Source: Whitmania pigra | Lineage: Eukaryota > Annelida > Clitellata > Hirudinida > Haemopidae | Assembly (NCBI GenBank): GCA_021613335.1 | Contig: JAJTWR010000278.1 | Location: forward strand, 2,637,001 to 2,701,000 | Reading direction: 5' to 3' | Length of the DNA stretch: 64,000 nucleotides | Part shown: in pieces, positions 25,379 through 38,400 of the stretch | Position numbering within the stretch: the stretch's first letter is position 1 | Layout: each line of letters begins with the position of its first letter | Notes under the pieces: generated by a model | What the model saw: only the letters and a program-made list of their open reading frames with translations | The model's database searches: none | Told to the model about the DNA's origin: nothing | Position numbers and translations under genes: made by a program

Positions 25379-26148
25379 ATGGCCGACACGCAGGTAAGGA
25401 TTCTTATCCATGATTATTGAATTTGTCACCTAACAAAACTGAACTTTGATTAAGGTTGAACGAGCTTTCCAGAAACAGCCTACAATTTTCTTGAATAAGA
25501 AAAAGATGTCGGGGCCAAAATCCGTTAAGGTCCCGAGATACTTCAAGAATGTCGGACTTGGATTCAAGGCGCCTAGGGAGGTAAAAATGCGAACACTTTA
25601 TGTTTCTGTACATTGAAGTTTGTTGTCGCTTTATGTTTTACGTGAAATCGACTGCACCAAATCACCAAGATGTGGCGACATTTAAAATTATAATCATTGC
25701 CTTATAAATATTTTGTATTAGGCTATTGAAGGCCATTACATTGACAAGAAGTGCCCATTCACTGGCAATATTTCGATCAGAGGTAGAATACTGACAGGAG
25801 TTGTACTCAAGATGAAGATGCAGAGAACTATTGTGATCAGGAGAAACTACTTGCACTTCATCAAGAAGTACCAAAGATTTGAGAAGAGACACAAGAACTT
25901 GTCCGTCCATCTCAGCCCTTGCTTCCGGTATGTGACCAACTTTTCTATTCAATGCAATTCATGGGGGATGATGAGCATATTAAGTACGAAAACTAACACA
26001 AAATTCAATGCTTCAAAACAGGGATGTTCAAATTGGAGACATAGTGACCGTTGGTGAATGCCGCCCCCTCAGCAAGACCGTCACCTTCAATGTCATTAAA
26101 GTTACCAAGGGTACTGGATCTTCCAAGAAGGCTTTCCAGAAAATGTGA
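25379..26148 (+). CDS. RPS11: 40S ribosomal protein S11 (uS17)
   Basis: Small-subunit ribosomal protein that binds 18S rRNA. Four coding exons: 25379-25393, 25455-25580, 25722-25927, 26022-26148. The total is 474 bases, giving 157 residues, against 158 in human. Start [14 protein letters not shown], the core [13 protein letters not shown] and the OB-fold segment [19 protein letters not shown] are near-identical to animal RPS11. The C-terminus is SSKKAFQKM. The first coding exon carries only five codons, as in other animals. It is divergent from BCKDK and convergent with RANBP1. High GC and preferred codons compared with its surroundings fit a highly expressed gene. Confidence 0.97.
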
Positions 26149-27130
26149 CAAGACATTACATTTGCCTTGAGCATTTCACGACCAGACTGTTTCACTTAAA
26201 TTAATAAAAGTGACATAATTGTTTTCTAAATATTCAAAATGCACTAAGTAACTTGCTGACAATTTCCAACAGGAACTATCAAATATCCTAATGGTTGTTT
26301 CATGCCAGAAAACTTACAAGAATCACTCCACTGAAATTGACCTATTTGTTCATTAGCCTGTCACTGGGAAGCTTAAAAAATTAGCAGTCCTTCACGTGTG
26401 GAGCCTTAATTGCAATAGCCAGACGTTATGACACGTGATGAAATGTTTCCTGTGTGGGAAGAGATCCCCAATCATTGAAAGACCTCTGAACGTAAATGGG
26501 AATTTCTCAAAAAGCTTCATTTGCATTGAAGTTTTACTGTGCAAACCTTTACGAATCATGAGTCGATAGAAGCATAAAACAAAGCTTTGAGCAAATACAT
26601 TTAGCAGTTTTCAGATAATTGCAAAAATCTGAAAAGATTCCTGCGTGCCATGCACTCCAATGGCATGCTCGTGTATTTTCAAAACAAATACAATTTCATT
26701 TTTGTCGATAGATATTCTTGAAACAACTCCACAAGCTTTCATGGTACAACAAAACTATTTAATGAAAACATCAAATGATACCACAAATGGATCTGAATGA
26801 CTCAGAAGTGCCACAAAACAATATGTCTAAGTACACCATGCTCATAAAAAAAAACATGTTTTCGGACAACACAATTTCAGTCGAAACGACATTAGTGTTC
26901 TTGAAGCAAGGATGTATCCCAGTTAGAGGCTCATTTTAAAAGCTGTCTGATATAAAAATGCCTGAAAGTTGATGTGTTTAGCCGATCTTGACTCAAAAAG
27001 TAAAAATATAGACAGTAGTAAAGTCAAAAATACTTAAACATAAAAAAACAAATAACTGGGCTGTTTTCATGCTTTAGTCCTTCTTGGTATAAATTCCTAC
27101 TTATTGGGTTTATAGCATGTAATCAGCCAG
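26149..27130. other. Convergent 3' region RPS11 / RANBP1
   Basis: Apart from the RPS11 poly(A) signal, nothing recognisable was found in this 980-base stretch. Confidence 0.5.
26203..26208 (+). terminator. Poly(A) signal of RPS11
   Basis: AATAAA 55 bases after the stop codon, a normal distance for the very short 3' UTR of a ribosomal protein mRNA. Confidence 0.7.
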
Positions 27131-29019
27131 CTATTCGTCCCCGGTCGGTTTCACTGAGAGTTTCTCGAGCTCCTTCTCAACTCCTGTTGCAAGATCCTCT
27201 TCCACCCTTGAAGGTTCTGGTCCTTCATCAGCCTTTGGAGATTCTGGTGCTTCTTCATCTTTTGTCTCAGTAACTTCCTCCTCCTCAGCTTCAGAAGACT
27301 TGCTCTCTTGAAATAGAAAAGACAATACAGTATCTATTGATAGATGGATCTAATGACATGTAGAACTAGGTGAATGTGATGATGCAAATGTCCCAGAGAA
27401 TACTAAATACAAATACTAATGGGTGATCACAATAGGATCAATTCAGAAGTAATCTCAGTGAATGTCAAATGACTTGGCAAAATAACTACTCATTACTTCA
27501 AAAATTAAATTGTTATAAGACAAATGCCTTTAATCTATAAAGCTAGCCACAAATCAGAATCAAAGTTTCACACAACAACCAACCATTCCCTTTCTGTCGA
27601 TTTGTTGCAACCTTCTTGGCCTCTTCGAAAACTTCCTTGAATTTTAAGGCATCTGTCAAGCAATTAGTAGTCAAGCTCAACAATAATACAAAATGCCTAA
27701 AAATTCATTTCTGGTTATTACCTAATGAGATAAAGGTAATTCTAATATATTTAACAATTATGCTCATCTTACGTGCCCCTTCACTCATCAGACTAAGCTT
27801 AATTTCAGTTAAAATTTAAAACATGTTATTATGTTTATTGCCTTCGATGTGAAACATTTAATTTGCAATTGTCAACAAAGAACTGCCAATCTTACTTTCT
27901 GCATTGGCAAACCTAATAGCCAACAGTTCTGGTTTAGGTTCCTCATCTGCAAAATCAGACAAAGTGCTCCACACCCAGGCTCTATCACTTCCACAGTTTG
28001 GTTTCAAATCAATTTCAGGGAGAACTGAAATGACAATGAAACTTATCGTGTATTTGAATTCAATACGAAAAAATGGAAATATTGAACCAGAAGTAATCAA
28101 AAGCACATCAGAAACATTGCAGATGGAGACAGAAAGAAGACGTACTCAGATGGTTTGCACAGATCTTGTAGGTCTTATCCCTCCTCATTAAAATTCGACA
28201 GATTCCATCTTTGTGCTTCAAGATCTTGACTTCTCCCGTCCCCCTCTCCTTCCACTCCCTCGGTTCACTGTCAGTGTCGTAGCGGAACAGCTTTGCACGC
28301 CTTTGGATAACAAGTAAGCTCAAATTAAACAAAAATGAAGATGGTCACAATATGAATTAGTAGACAAAGTATGGTTTGAATAACAAATTTACAGTAATAA
28401 TGTTTATACTTCTAGGAACATTTAATTAAACTTCTGAAAACAATGGCAATTAATTTGTATGACATACATGCATTATTACACCAGAATTTATGTACTGTAT
28501 CACAAATTAAATCGCATTTGACTTTAAATAGAAATAAATCTGATATAACAAAAATCAATAAGCTCGAACTTACAATTTCAACAATTCCTCTTCATCTTCT
28601 TCTAATGTTCTGACTTCAACTGAAGGCAGATTTATGATTGGTTCGAAATGAAGGTCAGGACTCTCCAAAACTTCATCCTAAAATACGTATTAAAATTTTG
28701 ATTCAATCTCAATAAAATTAAACCACAAAATTAAGTCAATATAATTATGATTGCCATGAATGCAAGCAACAATGGTTTAACAAATCGCTCTCAAATTCTA
28801 ATACGATTAAGTCAATCGTATGTAAAAAAAAAAGGCTTTAACTGTACAAATGATAAAATGCGAAAGATTACTGGAAGCAATTTATCGCTGTTTCATTGTT
28901 TAGTTCGAACTTGGCGCTCCAAGGCCCGCGGTTATGTGACTTGTTGTCTCGATATGATCACGTAACTAAATTGATAAAATGACTATTGCAAAAACATTTA
29001 CCTTCTCCTCGTTCGACAT
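27131..29019 (-). CDS. RANBP1: Ran-specific GTPase-activating protein (Ran-binding protein 1)
   Basis: Predicted 216-residue cytosolic protein that binds Ran-GTP, releases it from transport receptors and co-activates RanGAP. Coding exons, 5' to 3': 29019-29002, 28677-28574, 28300-28146, 28024-27896, 27652-27584, 27306-27131. Introns are GT-AG, with consistent phases and a total of 651 bases. The Ran-binding domain covers roughly residues 20-155. Diagnostic words are [54 protein letters not shown] and [13 protein letters not shown]. The C-terminal 60 residues are Glu/Lys-rich and low-complexity, as in other RANBP1 proteins. The first exon encodes only MSNEEK. It is convergent with RPS11 and in tandem with the ASB gene. 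Confidence 0.95.
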
Positions 29020-29514
29020 CTTTGCGCCGCTGGAATTTAATGTTGTCAAAGAAACGATAAATGAGCGAGCGTGAGAGAATTAAATTTGCGCAGCAAAGAA
29101 TCAACGACTTGAATAAGAAATTAATTAATTAATTTTGCGACTGTATATTAAAATTAAATATTATTTTTATTTATTATTAACGTGTTTCAGCAACACAATG
29201 CATTTTATTTATTACATACTGAGAATTACTATAATAAAATGAGTTGCGATGAATGATTAGTTTTTTCAGATCAATCAATAGTTACTTTATGACTTATTAC
29301 ATCGCTATCCCTTTCATACAAATCAAAATCTTTTTTACTGTTTATCTGTTGCAGAGCAACACTGACCCCTGCTCAGCCACACTATTTGGAAACCTTCCCA
29401 GAGATGCTCTGACAAATTCTTAGCCATAACTTTGCTGTTATTTGTGTTTAATAATTTTGCGAAGCATAAATTAAACGTCTTGCTTAGCTAAATAGTTGAT
29501 CACATTTCAAAGGC
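29020..29514. other. Short tandem intergenic region, nothing recognised
   Basis: About 500 bases lie between the 3' end of the ASB gene and the RANBP1 start. The RANBP1 promoter must lie here. No motif was identified. Confidence 0.4.
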
Positions 29515-29520
29515 TTTATT
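29515..29520 (-). terminator. Candidate poly(A) signal of the ankyrin/SOCS-box gene
   Basis: AATAAA on the minus strand, about 30 bases past the stop codon, which implies a very short 3' UTR. Confidence 0.55.
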
Positions 29521-29551
29521 CAGTCATAAAACAGAACAACGCACAAGGCAC

Positions 29552-30881
29552 TCAATAGGTAGTAAAAGCAACTTTTTTGAACAATACGTAATCTTGAATC
29601 TGCTGTGGTAGATGTTTCAGAAGTTGAGCAAATTCTTTGAACGCTCGCATTTTTTCCCTGAATTTGATTCGGCACAAATGCTGAAGACTTTGACAATTTG
29701 CAACCAGCAAAAGAGATTCATCCAAATCAGAAACAGACTCATTTATGACCTCACAATCATGTAACATGTTCTAAAAAATGTGCAGTTTGAAACGGTTTAA
29801 ATGTGTAAGGCAAAATGGATGAATTTAATAAAAACCCTAATTAAATGTAATTACTTTTGTTTCTTACTTCAAATTTCGAGTGAAGCATAGCATCACACTG
29901 CAGTTGTTTCCAGAGAAAAGATGGCTTGCCACCAAAAACCAGCAACAGCCTCACAATGTGGTACAACTTTTTATTGAAGGCCATTTCAAGAGGAGTGATA
30001 CCACTATTACAATGAACTGTGTTTGGACAACAATTTTCTACAAGCAATGAAATCACAGTTCTTGTTCTATTATTCTCTATGGCATTCATGAGAGGTGTTT
30101 TGCCACATTTGTCAGGGGAATCCAATAGCCCATCAGCCTGAGAAATGGCTTCTACCACTTTCCAGTGTCCTTTCATTGCTACATAATGAAGTGGAAGCAA
30201 ACCAAAAATATTAATCAAGTTTACACTGCAATTGTAAGTTATAAGGCAAAACATTATGGTGTCAAAACCCTCAATAGCTGCAATATGAAGAGGTGAATTC
30301 TCGTGTGAATCCTGGATATCAGGGTTGGCACCAGATGACAATAGCAGTTCTGTTCCCATAGCCTGACCACAGGTGTAGTGCAGAGCAGTCCTGCCCTCTT
30401 TATTTTGTAGGTTTATAATCGATTTTTCTTCAAGCAGCTCTTTTAAAACGGCTAGATTAGGATATCGAGTCTTTGAGGCTAGGATTAGCGGAGTGTTGCC
30501 GTCGTTATCGCATAAGGATCCCTTAGCGCCTGCTTTCATAAGCTCTTTAACACATTTTTCGTTTCCCCCTGTAACAGCACAGTGCAGAGCTGTTTCTCCT
30601 GAGCCATTTTGAAAATTAATTTTGCACCGTGAGTCACTGATAATCAGACTCAGTGACTCCTGATTCCCCAATTCGGCGCATATCATTGCAGGAGTCTTGC
30701 GACTACTGCCTAAGCAATTAACATTCACATCTCCGTGACTGAGAATAGTTTTGATGCACTCGATCTTGTTTTTTTGGGCCGCATACACCAAACATCGATT
30801 CAGTTCAGTTTCATGGCAGTTGGGTCGACGAAGTAAGCCTTCAAATAACGACAAATTATTGTCTGCCAGAGCTTGGAGCAT
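29552..30881 (-). CDS. Ankyrin-repeat and SOCS-box (ASB-type) protein
   Basis: Two exons, 30881-29868 and 29770-29552, give 410 residues. Residues about 1-325 are at least eight ankyrin repeats with clear consensus words (GETALHCAVTGGNEKCV, GNTPLILAS, GRTALHYTC, NSPLHIAAIEGF). Residues about 366-402 look like a SOCS box: the elongin BC motif SLQHLCRIKF is followed by LPQQIQDYVLF in the Cul5-box position. ASB proteins are substrate receptors of elongin-BC/cullin-5 ubiquitin ligases, so that role is inferred here; the substrate cannot be guessed. The Cul5 box has LPQQ in place of the usual LPLP. Which ASB member it matches could not be settled. The start is the first in-frame ATG, directly ahead of the first repeat. 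It is divergent from TGFBRAP1. Confidence 0.82.
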
Positions 30882-31496
30882 ATCAACACCTTAAATGGCA
30901 ACAAATATTGGTAAACAAATAACCCCGCCCAGCAACTTACAGCAGACTGATCCACTTCGCTGCTTTGACCGTTCATTTATTCACTCTTTTGAAAACAAAG
31001 ATTGCAATAGAAGTCGCAGAAATGTAATGTAATGTTTTAAAAATAGTATGTATTGTATATTTTAATATATATTATTCAAAATTACTCGAATGCTAACATT
31101 ATTAAATAACATGTGGGTGTTTCTAAAGTTTAGATTTCGTTTTAACATCTGTATTTGTGTTTTGGCCAATGTTTTCATTCTCCGCAGACCATAATTCTTA
31201 AATGACACGTATTTAACGTATTTAGCTATCTAGGGCTGTGTATAGTGACGCAATTTGTTTTCACCACTTTGGTACTTGTCTTTTTGGTCTTCTGGTATTT
31301 TTCTTAAATTAGGCAATTAGATAATTTAGCTATTGGACAATTTTTATCTTGCTGTTAAAGATTTTTATCAGTTTTTCAATTCAATTTGATTATATAAAAA
31401 ATTCAATGTAATTCCAAATTAATGCTTATTTATAATCTAATAAAATATAAAATGTATATTTTAGAACCACAAACAATACTTTAGTTCATAAGTACT
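30882..31496. promoter_or_regulatory. Divergent intergenic region, ASB-type gene / TGFBRAP1
   Basis: About 615 AT-rich bases separate two opposite start codons. It must contain both promoters unless non-coding first exons lie elsewhere. No specific element was recognised. Confidence 0.4.
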
Positions 31497-32458
31497 ATGA
31501 GTTTGAAAACATTTACATTGGTTTCTGCAATTGAAAGAAGTCACCTAGTCACTGATGCCATAAATAATCTTCAGGTAAGTCATTTGAATTAACATGGAAC
31601 CAAACAAAGTGCAAGCATAGGTGAAACACTCAAAAGCAATTAAGAGATTCAAGCAATATTGTTGTTTTGTAAATTACATACACCAACAATTGTTTACAGA
31701 TATCTTCTTTGGAAGTTTGTGGAAAGAATCTATATCTCGGAACAGAAGATGGGTATTAAACAATTACTAATAATTAATTATGTATTTATGATTAATTTGT
31801 AATAGTTTGGTAATTGGTTAAATGGTAAAAGTATTAACATTAATTACAACTTGACGTGTACTAGGTCACATCATTCCATGAACTTTAATAAAATCATTAA
31901 AACTGATTTTGATGGAAACAATTTATTCATAAATAATTTATTTTATTTGCTATTAAGACATAACTTTGTATTTGTCATGATCCATTAATATGCAAGTTAA
32001 CAATATCAACAATGAATATTTCAGTCAGGTTGTGCATTATTTGGTTGAGGAGAAACAAGGCAGTCATGTCTCAACTGTGAGATTGGAATGCACCAAACAG
32101 GGACAGACGATTATTGAAATGGTTAGCTTTACATAAGTTTTAGTTATTACTGTTGTTTAATTCGTTATTGCATAATTAGTTACAAATAATTTAATATTAT
32201 TAATGTTAATCTCTATGTATTGTTATTATTTTGTTCTATTTTTTAATTTGTGTATTGCTAGTATTTTAATTATTATATTTTGATGACAATTTATTACACA
32301 GCAATGCATTTGTGATATGAATTTGTCATTCACGACTTGAATTTGTTATCAGCAAAAACAAGTTGTTCAGATCAAAGCAACGACTGTTCTCAAGAGGGTT
32401 CTTACACTTTGCGATGCCTCAATTTACACGATCAACATGCTTAACATGCAGGTAATGT

Positions 32459-32490
<32 letters not shown>

Positions 32491-35400
32491 GTTATGGATT
32501 ACATGACTTGATGAAATAGTGGGAAAAAATGAACAGTGGTGGCACTGATGATGGCTTCACTGAAACATGTTAATGATGGCAATGATGATGATGATATGAA
32601 CATTCTGATGTTTAAATTTTACTTGTACAGCACGTATCTGGCTTAAAAATAAAACTGGTCAACATTTTTGCCATCAACGAAAAACCTCTGAGGAGGGACC
32701 CCTTTGCCATCGAGGTTATTAAATGTTTAATTGATTGACTGATGTTATGCCGACGTGGTTGAACCGATTGATAATGTCCAAGGGTTTAATAACAGCCAAT
32801 AATTTTTCTATAGTCTGCATAAGTTATAATAAATTATCGAACTAATTAAGGATACATTAAAAGCTGTCACAGCACCTTATCGGTCACATATAAACAATTA
32901 GACCAAAATAAACCTTAATTAATTTATCTCGACACAATCAACCCAATCAACCGACGAACCATTTAAACTGAAATGACAAAAACACGTGCAGGTTTGCGTG
33001 GGAACGAGAAAGAAATCCATCCAGATATTTTCCATCAAGGACGACCAATGCCTTCTGCTCAGGGAGTTCCAACTCGATAGTTCGCCTATTGCTCTGGTGG
33101 GTGGGTTTTTATTTCCATTGAAATTTCTAATTAATTAATTTCTCATCATTCTACTATACTTTACTTGCAATGGACTATTGACCCAGATTAGTGCTTACTA
33201 TTTCATAATTATTCAGTTAGCCTTGTCGTTGCGCTGTTTTCTTAGCAGAAGGCAGACTTTGGTTCTTTCAGATTGGCAGTTAATGATAAACAAAGAATTT
33301 ATTTGTTTTCAAATTTCAATGATATAATCTATTTTTTTCAGGGTTAATCGTTTCAATTACTTCATCCACCAAAGATATATTGCGTTATTCACTTGCAGTC
33401 CAAAATAATATTAATATAAAATATAAATATAAATTTAATTCCCAGAAAGTGGACGGTTCTGTGATGTGCGTGGGTTTCTCTGGCGACTACAGGATGATCA
33501 GTTGTGACTCGGGAGCTCAGCAGGATCTCTTCGAGTTTGACTCGAGACAAGTCCGACCAATTGTCGTCTACGTCTCTCAGGTGGACAATGGATTCATTCA
33601 CTTTTTTGTAACTTAGTTCTAAGTTCGGTTTATTGTAACTGTTATTAATAATTAGTTAATTGCCGATTATTTTGTTAGTTATGTAATTATAATAAATACA
33701 TATTAATGATTAGCATGTTAATTTGGAAATGAATGTCGACGTTGATTATTATTTATGAACGACCTTTGATGTTACGCATGCAGAACGAGTACCTGTTGAG
33801 TGCTTCGAACGCTCTCGGCATCTTCGCTCTTTCGGATGGAATTTCCCGAAGGCCACCTCTCCAGTGGATCAACAACATCATCTCCGTTTCCCATGTCCAT
33901 CCTTACGTCGTAGTACTAAACGACGAGTTCATGACCGTCCACAGGTATCCGTCGACGTTGCTGCCATTTTCAGAATTTCTTTTTGACGAATCTCATGGAA
34001 GTTATGTGTTTTTTGAAATTTCTAAAAAGGATCTCTAATTTCAGCATACTGGATCAACAGCAGAAGCAGACGATACAGTTCAGTGGTGGCATTGCGACCT
34101 GCGAATCGAGCGGGAAGGTTTTCGTGGCGACCAAAAACGACGTCTATTGTCTCCTTCCCGAACCTTTCGACAGGCAGGTAGGTTTTCATTCACTCGACTT
34201 TCTTTTGTTTCAAATGGTGCTGCTTTGCCGTTATTAACAATGTTACAAGAAGGTTTATTAACAATATTACAAGAAGGTTTATTAACAATATTACAAGAAG
34301 GTTTATTAACAATGTTACAAGAAGGTTTATTAACAATATTACAAGAAGGTTTATTAACAATATTACAAGAAGGTTTATTAACAATATTACAAGAAGGTTT
34401 ATTAACAATGTTACAAGAAGGTTTATTAACAATATTACAAGAAGGTTTATTAACAATATTACAAGAAGGTTTATTAACAATATTACAAGAAGGTTTATTA
34501 ACAATATTACAAGAAGGTTTTACCATTGGTGTTCCATTATTTAATCAGAGGGTAAATAACTTCTCTCCTTATTCTACCTACCCCTTATTCTCATCCCTTA
34601 ATCTACTTATAATAAGTAGATTATAATTTGTTTAAAAGTATTTTGATTTCCAGCGTGTCACACTTTTCGAAAAGAGACACGAACCTCGCTGGTTCGAGTC
34701 CCACCTTTGTCAAGTGACATGGTGTTCATCATTTTCATCCTTGACAGATTCAATCCCTGCTGTTGGAGCACAGGATAACAGAGGCTCTTGAGCTGGCTAA
34801 AAGCGTCAAGAAAGATGGCAACTTCTCTCAGGATCTAAGTGTTGTGCGTGTAACTCGATTACTTATGTTGTGTTGTTATGATAAGTCATTATTGTTTTTG
34901 ATATTTGCATGTTAACTGATCTTAACAGGCAAGGCTTATTTAAAAATAACTATAAAGTATCATTAATTATTAAAATTATTATTAAAACGCCTCCAAATTT
35001 GTGTCTGCAGACGATGAAGAGGATTGAACTGCAGGCAGGTTTCGTCGAGTTCTGTCGACAGAACTTCGAGGAAGCTACTACTCATTTCAACAATGGTGGT
35101 CTTGATCCAAGGGAGGTTTGTAGTAATTAAAAAAATAGAGCTATGCTTAATTACTAGTTTTCTGCACAAGATTAACAAATTAATGTATTTATAAATTAAT
35201 TATTTAAATGATGACTGCCTTTGACAATGCTGAGAAATTATTAAAATGAATAAAAAAGGAAATTGTATACTATTACATTAATATTTATAATTATTTTTGA
35301 ATTTAGAAATTTTAATAAATTTTTTTATTTATGAATATTTATCTATTTTTATCTAGTAATGAAAATTCTGAAATGCTTACCATATGGTAAAACTCATCCA

Positions 35401-38400
35401 AAAGTCATTCTTCACATTTTCCAGTTGATCTCCTTGTACCCTGGTCTTCTTCCAGAGAGTTCAAAGTTCACAAGGTCGCAACCGACTCTCCATGACGTGG
35501 TCGACATCAACCACCTTTCAAACGGCCAATCAGAAACCGTCGAGCGTTTTGAATCATATCTTTTCACTTACCTAAGGATTCTACTTCCACAAGTGAAACA
35601 TGATCACAAATCTGTGAGTTAATAAATTTGTTTAGATTTGTCAACCATTTTCGTTAAATTCTGTTAAATTAATGCAATTTTTAAAACAATATCTTAGGCA
35701 ATACAAACATCTGAAGAATTGTCATATTCCATCCAAAACCACCCAACAATCAATGCTCTAGCTGCCACGTTTATATTTATTTATGATTAGTTTTATATCT
35801 CCATATGTCGCCTAAATTAATCATTCTCATAATATATATGCATAAGTTAATACATCATTACTTGTAATAAGACATCACGTGTGTGCTTACGATAAGTAAA
35901 TTAATACAATCGTCACTTGTGACAGGACGTCATGACAGCCTACCTGAAGCTGTTGGGCAAGTTGCAGCCATCAAAATTGCTTTCGTCCATCTCCAAGTTC
36001 GAGGACCTGGTTGACGTGGATAGTTGCATCGAATACTTCAAGAAGCAGGGAAACCATCACTGCTCGGCCATTTTGCTCTGCAATGCTGGAAGTAAGGAGG
36101 CTGCTGTAGAGACGTGGAAGAAGTGAGGCTTATTTAAACTACTTAATGTTGTTATTGTTAGTAATAATAATAATAACACTAATAATAATAATATTACGTT
36201 GGTTGTTGTTGTTAGAACATGCCAGCACGTTATGGTAACACGTTGCATTGTTTTTAACCAATTGTTGCATTATTAGCCTTGGGCTGAGCCACAAATTCCA
36301 ATGCAAGAGACTCTCTGAAATCTTTGAATTGATGAAAATGGAACCATCAAATTGTTGTGTTGTGTTCACATCCTGGCTTGGTTTGTCACAGGCACCATGT
36401 GATGATAACATGAAAATCAATCTAGTCCTATAATGCTTGTAATGGGATATATAATAATAAATCATTATTGATGTGCTGTTAGGTTATCAAATATTATTAT
36501 TTATTTTTATTGTTATTAATGTTGACATTAGGATATGTGGAGGAGAGCTGAAGGATGCCATGTTTCCTGGCTTTCCCTTTGTTGTTGACAGCCTGTGCAA
36601 GTAAGACTGCCCTTGGCACGTCGTTGGTTGTCATCTTAATGAAAGCAAGTGACATTTTATTGGTCGGTGCTGCACAAGTTATGCGCATGTGAATGAAGCT
36701 TGTAATCTTTGAAAATTAAGTCCTCAATGGATATTGTTGTTATGAGTTGTCAGAATTTATTTACGTTGTTGTTGGCGTGCGAGTGTGCCGAACGGGTTGC
36801 ATACCTCTGTGCAGCAGTAACAGCACCAGTCGTAATGTGTCGTGTTCAAAATATCCGACCAGCACTGCTGCAAGTGCCCTTGGGAAGGAGAACTGTATAA
36901 ATGGTTTCCAAAAAGTGCCTCTGCATATGGTGTATTAAAATGAAGTACAATTTCAATTGAGGATATATTTTAAGGATTTTCAATTTTATAGACAAGTCAT
37001 ATTTGGCTAATTATTATTTTTGGAGTTAGTAATTAAATATATTTTTAAATAATAAATATATTACTAGTTAAATATATATTAATATTAATAATAATATATA
37101 TATTATAAACTAATTAATCTTATTATTATTAATTTTATTTTTCTAAATGATTAATCAACATTTAAGAATGAGTGACGAATCTTTGATATGGAAGCATTCT
37201 GATTGGTTCATGGAAAGGGACCAACGACTTGCTGTCAAGGTAATTTGATATTACATGGTTAATAACCAGTTTAATAAAATGCAGTAAATAATTGGTTTAA
37301 TTATGGGCATTTAATAATTAGCTTAATAATAAGTAGTTGATAATTAGTTTAACAATGGATAATAAAGTGATTCGTTATTAATTGTTTAATGATGGTTAAT
37401 AATGGCCAATTGGACTTCAACATTCAACCATTATAAATGCACAATTAGTTGATTATTTATTTTATTAAAATATTTAAATTATTCACGATATGTTTGCACT
37501 GCATGGGTAATTTATCGGTTTTTATTTTTAGATCTTCATAGATCAGTGCGACAAGCTCGGTTTGGAGAAAGTTGTCGAGTATTTGGGAGGTTTCAAGGAG
37601 GCGTCTGTCTTGTTTTTGGAGGACCTCATTTACAAAAAGAAGTCACAGGTAACGAGGAATTTTTTTGCTTTCATTTCAACATCTTATTTGCATATTAATT
37701 ATTAATCGATTTATTAACTGAATTTTAAACTGCAAGTATTGATTTGTTCGAATTTGATGAAGGCTACAAAATGTTATTATATTAAATTTGTACTTTCAGA
37801 ATGAAAAGTACCATTCGTTATTGTCCAATTTGTATCTTGATGAGGTCTTGTCGCTCAAGGAATCGAACGACGAATCCAAGCTGTCACAGGCCAGGTATTT
37901 GATGATGCACTATATTAACTGTTTTCTTTTAACATTTGCTGTCATCATTTAAGAAGTAAGTCCTATTCGAGTTAATTTCCTAAAATCACCACATTTGCAG
38001 CAATAATGAAAATGATTTAATTCCTAATTAGTCCCAATTAAGTTTGTTTAATTTCTAATTGACCCATTAAAGGCAGAAATTATGTCACTTCCTGAAAGTG
38101 TCGAACAACTACAGAGTTTCTTCACTCCTGCCAAAGGCCGAGGGTTCTCAACTCTACCACGAGTGTGCCCTGCTCTACGGCAAGGTGAGGAGGATTCATA
38201 TTTTCAACTATTGTTTTGATGGTGATTTTGAAGATTCAACGATAAATAATAATATAATTAATTAAGACTTAGAGTGTTTTGATGACAGAAACAACATATT
38301 ATGTTGAGTTTTGTTCACTATTTACTCGTAATTTGTTCGGATTCTGCATATACATTTTGGTGTAAGATCTTATTTAAATCTGGATGTTTAACGTGATACA

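Noticed and set aside
25928..26021. Possible C/D-box snoRNA in RPS11 intron 3 (ATGATGA)
   Set aside because: There is a C-box-like word but no CTGA D-box or terminal stem within range.
33945..34044. U12-type intron (donor GTATCC) in TGFBRAP1
   Set aside because: The donor lacks the full consensus and no TCCTTAAC-like branch point precedes the acceptor.
34080..34626. Long leucine/asparagine-rich repeat frames on both strands
   Set aside because: They are translations of the 24-bp minisatellite inside TGFBRAP1 intron 9. The gene splices across it with matching phases.
34651..34735. tRNA gene around GGTTCGAGTCC
   Set aside because: No acceptor stem, anticodon arm or A-box could be paired. It is kept only as a B-box scrap.
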